This document shows, in pieces, positions 62,605 to 64,000 of a DNA stretch of 64,000 nt. Made by a program: the position numbers and the translations under genes. The stretch comes from Confluentibacter flavum. GTDB lineage: Bacteria > Bacteroidota > Bacteroidia > Flavobacteriales > Flavobacteriaceae. The notes below the pieces were generated by a model. It had not been told where the DNA came from. It saw only the letters and a list, made by a program, of their open reading frames with translations, and did no database searches. The stretch covers positions 62,001-126,000 of the forward strand of contig NZ_PJEO01000056.1 in assembly GCF_002843175.1 (NCBI RefSeq). The letters run 5' to 3'. The first letter of the stretch is position 1. Each line of letters starts with the position of its first letter.

Positions 62605-63816
62605 TTACCGTGACATATTTTGAGCGGCAATAAATGCACTGGTCCATGCATTTTGGAAATTAAAACCACCTGTAATGGCATCAATATTCAAGACTTCACC
62701 AGCAAAATACAATTGAGGAACCAATTTACTTTCAAAGGTTTTAAAGTTAACTTCTTTGAGTTCAACACCCCCTGCGGTTACAAACTCTTCTTTAAACGTG
62801 CTTTTCCCTTCTACATTAAAAATGGCTTGCGTTAATTGCGTTGCCAAACTCTCCAACTGGTCTTTATTTAAGTCAGCCCAACGGGTTTCATTGTCCATTT
62901 TAGAAGCCAAAACCAATTTTTGCCAAAGCCGTTTGGGCACATCGAATTGAGCGGATTTATAAACTGTTTTTTTAGCTATCTCAAGCTTTAATTCTTTTAA
63001 AACATCCAAACAGTCTTCAAAAGAGGTGTTTATAAAATTTATGTCTATTTTAAATTTATAATCCCGTTTTGCTAATTCCAAAGCACCAAAAGCCGATAAT
63101 TTTAATATGGCTGGTGCGCTCATACCCCAATGCGTTATGAGTAATGTACCGCTACTTTCTAAATGGCTATCTGCAACTTTTACGAGAACATGGTTAACCA
63201 CAACGCCTGGGATATCTTGAATGCGGTCGTCCTTTATGTTGAAAGTGAATAACGATGGTACTGGATTAGAAATGGTATGCCCTAAATCTTCTAAAAGCTT
63301 CCAGATTTTTGGATTGCTCCCTGTGGCAATCAATACTTTTTTAGATGTAAATAGGCCTTGATTGGTGTCCACTACAAATACATCTGATTCTTTTTGAATG
63401 GATTTTACCGAATGATTCATTAAAATGTCCACCTTATTTTTTTTGGCTTCGTTTAAAAAACAATCGATAATGGTTTGTGAAGAATCGGTTATGGGAAACA
63501 TGCGTCCATCATCCTCCATTTTTAAAGGAACGCCACGTTTTTCGAACCAGTCTATGGTATCGCCCGTCATGAATTGATGAAACGGTCCCAATAATTCCTT
63601 TTCGCCTCTTGGATAATTTAATACGAGTTCCTGTGGAATAAACTCGGCGTGCGTCACATTGCACCTGCCACCACCAGACACTTTTACTTTGGTCAACACG
63701 TCTTTACCGCGCTCTAAGATGGCAACTTTTAACTTTGTGTTTTGCTCTGCTATGTTAATGGCAGCAAAAAACCCAGCAGCTCCACCGCCAATGACAAGCA
63801 CGTCTTTTTCTGTCAT
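62605..63816 (-). CDS. BaiN/HI0933-family flavoprotein oxidoreductase
   Basis: 403 residues. FAD/NAD-binding start DVLVIGGGAAGFFAAINIAE (5-24), the family marker VKVSGGGRCNVTH (about 45-57), and a C-terminal GGVELKEVNFKTFESKLVPQLYFAGEVLNIDAITGGFNFQNAWTSAF. HI0933/YhiN-type proteins are flavin dehydrogenases, one of which (BaiN) works in bile-acid dehydroxylation, but most have unknown substrates. It overlaps the upstream GDPD gene at ATGA (4 bp). Confidence 0.92.
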   Translation of the reverse strand: MTEKDVLVIGGGAAGFFAAINIAEQNTKLKVAILERGKDVLTKVKVSGGGRCNVTHAEFIPQELVLNYPRGEKELLGPFHQFMTGDTIDWFEKRGVPLKMEDDGRMFPITDSSQTIIDCFLNEAKKNKVDILMNHSVKSIQKESDVFVVDTNQGLFTSKKVLIATGSNPKIWKLLEDLGHTISNPVPSLFTFNIKDDRIQDIPGVVVNHVLVKVADSHLESSGTLLITHWGMSAPAILKLSAFGALELAKRDYKFKIDINFINTSFEDCLDVLKELKLEIAKKTVYKSAQFDVPKRLWQKLVLASKMDNETRWADLNKDQLESLATQLTQAIFNVEGKSTFKEEFVTAGGVELKEVNFKTFESKLVPQLYFAGEVLNIDAITGGFNFQNAWTSAFIAAQNMSR

Positions 63817-64000
63817 AGTCTATCTGGAAAATCGGAGATAATACCATCTACCTCATACGATTTTATACGCTTTATTGGTTTTAAGTTGTTTACCGTCCAT
63901 GTAAACACTTTAAATTGTTCCTTTAAATTGGCAACAATCTCTTGGGTTAACAGGGTGTAATCTGGATGTATGGAATAAGCGTTTATTGTTTTTGCGAAAT
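63813..64000 (-). CDS. Glycerophosphodiester phosphodiesterase, C-terminal fragment
   Basis: About 62 C-terminal residues are visible; the start lies beyond the window. They read SIHPDYTLLTQEIVANLKEQ, then FKVFTWTVNN and DGIISDFPDRL at the end. The W-T-V-N and DGIxSDxPD pattern is the final strand and substrate loop of GDPD TIM barrels, which hydrolyse glycerophosphodiesters to glycerol-3-phosphate and an alcohol. Confidence 0.85.
   Translation of the reverse strand, partial: FAKTINAYSIHPDYTLLTQEIVANLKEQFKVFTWTVNNLKPIKRIKSYEVDGIISDFPDRL

Noticed and set aside
1-64000. CRISPR arrays, tRNA and rRNA genes
   Set aside because: No regularly spaced direct repeats with unique spacers, cloverleaf or rRNA-like conserved stretches were recognised by eye; a covariance-model search could still find small RNAs.

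Overview
The window is chromosomal DNA from a member of the Bacteroidota, most likely a marine or soil Flavobacteriaceae. This rests on low GC, the near absence of Shine-Dalgarno sequences, TAnnTTTG-type -7 boxes, a LytTR regulator facing a large hybrid kinase, the small ribosomal protein bTHX, a mevalonate-pathway block with a UbiA-type prenyltransferase, and the gene orders rluD/PASTA/ddl/coaD and rsfS/ftsH/LUD/cdsA/psd. No rRNA, tRNA or CRISPR array was recognised.

Layout. 1-10.6 kb is accessory and repair-like: a DEAD-box helicase (cut by the window edge); two secreted hypothetical proteins separated by attC-like inverted repeats; a HipA_2/DUF3037 pair; an AlkB-like dioxygenase; a Na+/H+ antiporter; an MNT nucleotidyltransferase followed by an internally deleted HEPN remnant; an epimerase; and a uracil-DNA-glycosylase-fold protein carrying a dispersed repeat inside its frame. 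10.5-17 kb holds bTHX, a TPR protein, YaaA, a secreted GlcG/HbpS-like protein, a Tat-exported enolase-superfamily enzyme paired with a secreted RraA-like protein, and a serine hydrolase. 17-31 kb is core: RluD, PASTA protein, Ddl, CoaD, Nudix, PyrE, BirA, RsfS, FtsH, LUD, CdsA, Psd, acyl-CoA-binding protein and two glycosyltransferases.

31-39 kb is a vanadium-haloperoxidase locus (two predicted lipoprotein haloperoxidases, an outer-membrane-type protein and a DoxX-like membrane protein) next to a LytTR response regulator and a hybrid histidine kinase. 39-51 kb encodes a nearly complete succinate/propionate module: MeaB, both methylmalonyl-CoA mutase subunits, a CoA-transferase, a Na+-pumping biotin-dependent decarboxylase (MmdA-D) and methylmalonyl-CoA epimerase. 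52.5-57 kb is a putative polyamine operon: arginine decarboxylase, an agmatinase homologue lacking two canonical metal ligands, a deoxyhypusine-synthase homologue that keeps the catalytic lysine, then a highly acidic protein and two small genes. 57-64 kb carries RluB, UbiA, mevalonate kinase, diphosphomevalonate decarboxylase, DUF1697, a Vsr-like DUF559 nuclease bracketed by C-rich hairpin repeats, a BaiN-type flavoprotein and the end of a glycerophosphodiester phosphodiesterase.

The strongest candidates for undescribed biology are (i) the arginine decarboxylase/altered ureohydrolase/DHS-like trio, (ii) the DUF559 nuclease whose C-terminus lies inside a dispersed repeat, with the relic of a second copy beside it, (iii) the attC-like boundaries around two small genes, and (iv) the haloperoxidase pair beside its two-component system. 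Everything here is read by eye; no homology search was run.
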